Below, piece after piece: positions 63,449 to 64,000 of a DNA stretch of 64,000 nucleotides (position 1 is the stretch's first letter; the number at the start of each line of letters is the position of its first letter). The translations under genes were made by a program, and so were the position numbers. The notes under the pieces were generated by a model. It saw only the letters and a list, made by a program, of their open reading frames with translations, ran no database searches and was not told the DNA's origin. Origin of the DNA: Streptomyces sp. S.PNR 29. GTDB lineage: Bacteria; Actinomycetota; Actinomycetes; Streptomycetales; Streptomycetaceae. The stretch lies in assembly GCF_030386795.1 (NCBI RefSeq), contig NZ_JANUQM010000010.1, forward strand, positions 1 to 64,000, read 5' to 3'.

Positions 63449-64000
63449 ATGCCGCGGACGGACCCGGAAGGCCACGGCCCCGTCCGCTACGGGCCCGAGC
63501 TCCCCGGCGACGGGCTCCCCGTGCTGCCCGAACTGTCCGGCATACTCGCGGCGGCCGCGGGCCGGGCCGACAGCGAGCCGGTCGGTGGGGGCCGCCCGCT
63601 CCTGGAGGCGGCCTGCGGCTACTGGGACCGCCGCGGTCTGCCCGCCGACCCCGGCCGCGTGGCCGCCGCCCCCGGCGCGCCCACCCTGCTGCTCGCGCTG
63701 ACCGCCGCCATCGACGGCGACGTCCTCGTCCCACGTCCCTGCGCCGCCTGGTGGGCACCGTACGCCCGCCTGCTGGGAAGACCCGCCTTCCACGTCGCCA
63801 CGCCGGCCGAATGCGGCGGGGTCCCCGACCCTTACGCTCTCCTGGAGACCGTGCGCCGGATCCGCGCCGAGGGCGGCGACCCCCGGCTGCTCGTGCTGTC
63901 CGTCGCCGACGACCCCACCGCCACCGTCGTACCGCCCGAGTTCCTGCACGAGACCGTCGAGGCAGCCGTGGGCGAAGGCCTCCACCTGGTCAGCGACGAG
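63449..64000 (+). CDS. PLP-dependent class I/II aminotransferase (partial, N-terminal 184 residues)
   Basis: The window ends inside this gene. The visible part has the fold-type I N-terminal pattern: LLEAACGYWDRRGLPADPGRVAAAPGAPTLLLALTAA (cofactor-phosphate loop region), VLVPRPCAAWWAPYARLLG, and RLLVLSVADDPTATVVPPEFLHETVEAA leading to LVSDE, where the aspartate that contacts the pyridine nitrogen of PLP is located. The usual NPxNPTG is replaced by a divergent DDPTAT. The catalytic lysine lies beyond the window. ATG 63449 has GGAGG at 5 bases. Substrate unknown. Confidence 0.8.
   Translation, partial: MPRTDPEGHGPVRYGPELPGDGLPVLPELSGILAAAAGRADSEPVGGGRPLLEAACGYWDRRGLPADPGRVAAAPGAPTLLLALTAAIDGDVLVPRPCAAWWAPYARLLGRPAFHVATPAECGGVPDPYALLETVRRIRAEGGDPRLLVLSVADDPTATVVPPEFLHETVEAAVGEGLHLVSDE

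Overview
The window is a piece of a Streptomyces (or very close actinomycete) chromosome. The evidence is very high G+C with G or C at almost every third codon position, frequent GTG starts, many 4-base start/stop overlaps, and gene orders typical of the genus: the crotonyl-CoA carboxylase operon, a gvpOAFGYZJLSK gas vesicle cluster, and an Rv2578c-type radical SAM gene. It begins in the last codons of a glyceraldehyde-3-phosphate dehydrogenase gene and ends inside an aminotransferase gene. I saw no rRNA, tRNA, CRISPR array or insertion sequence.

0-5 kb: an ADP-ribosylglycohydrolase, a glycerate kinase behind a striking perfect palindrome, a 560-base convergent spacer made of degenerate GC-rich repeats, then the phosphatidylethanolamine pair psd-pssA. 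4.8-14.1 kb: the ethylmalonyl-CoA pathway on the minus strand (ccr, ecm, mcl, a MaoC hydratase and an acyl-CoA dehydrogenase in one operon), a TetR regulator and a double 3-hydroxybutyryl-CoA dehydrogenase. Together these build C4/C5 acyl-CoAs, feed acetyl-CoA assimilation and supply polyketide extender units. The ccr promoter has a perfect inverted repeat exactly between its -35 and -10, a likely TetR operator.

14.4-22.6 kb: scattered single genes (HEAT-repeat protein, RidA, secreted tripeptidyl aminopeptidase, SOS-type radical SAM protein, SRPBCC protein, a drug-efflux-type transporter with three fused beta-sandwich repeats, a methyltransferase). 22.7-32.8 kb: a Liv-type ABC importer (livH, livM, livG, livF, and livK on the opposite strand) followed by a four-peptidase operon (M55 D-aminopeptidase, M20, S9, S66 LD-carboxypeptidase). 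I infer a system for importing and dismantling D-amino-acid or cell-wall peptides. 32.9-40 kb: mixed housekeeping genes (CocE-type hydrolase, GNAT, VOC, SDR, enolase-superfamily enzyme, F420-dependent oxidoreductase).

40.2-50.1 kb: a translationally coupled type II NADH dehydrogenase / transketolase / LigD-polymerase operon, then the ten-gene gas vesicle cluster, including the Streptomyces-specific gvpY (acidic then histone-like tail) and gvpZ (SRPBCC domain plus a long poly-Glu tail). 50.1-61.5 kb: a stress island with a PAP2/lipid-kinase fusion, an ABC-F ATPase, a Vms1/Rv2629-type protein, DJ-1, a two-CBS Hrp1-like protein, DUF2795, a PoxB-type ThDP enzyme and a SigB/F-family sigma factor. 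Several genes here and at 40 kb carry sigma-B-type promoters (GNNT-N14/15-GGGTAC), so this stretch looks like a general-stress/dormancy regulon. A compact three-stem inverted-repeat element with a 21-codon ORF lies between the PoxB-type gene and the sigma gene. 61.7-64 kb: a secreted, membrane-anchored repeat protein and a partial aminotransferase.
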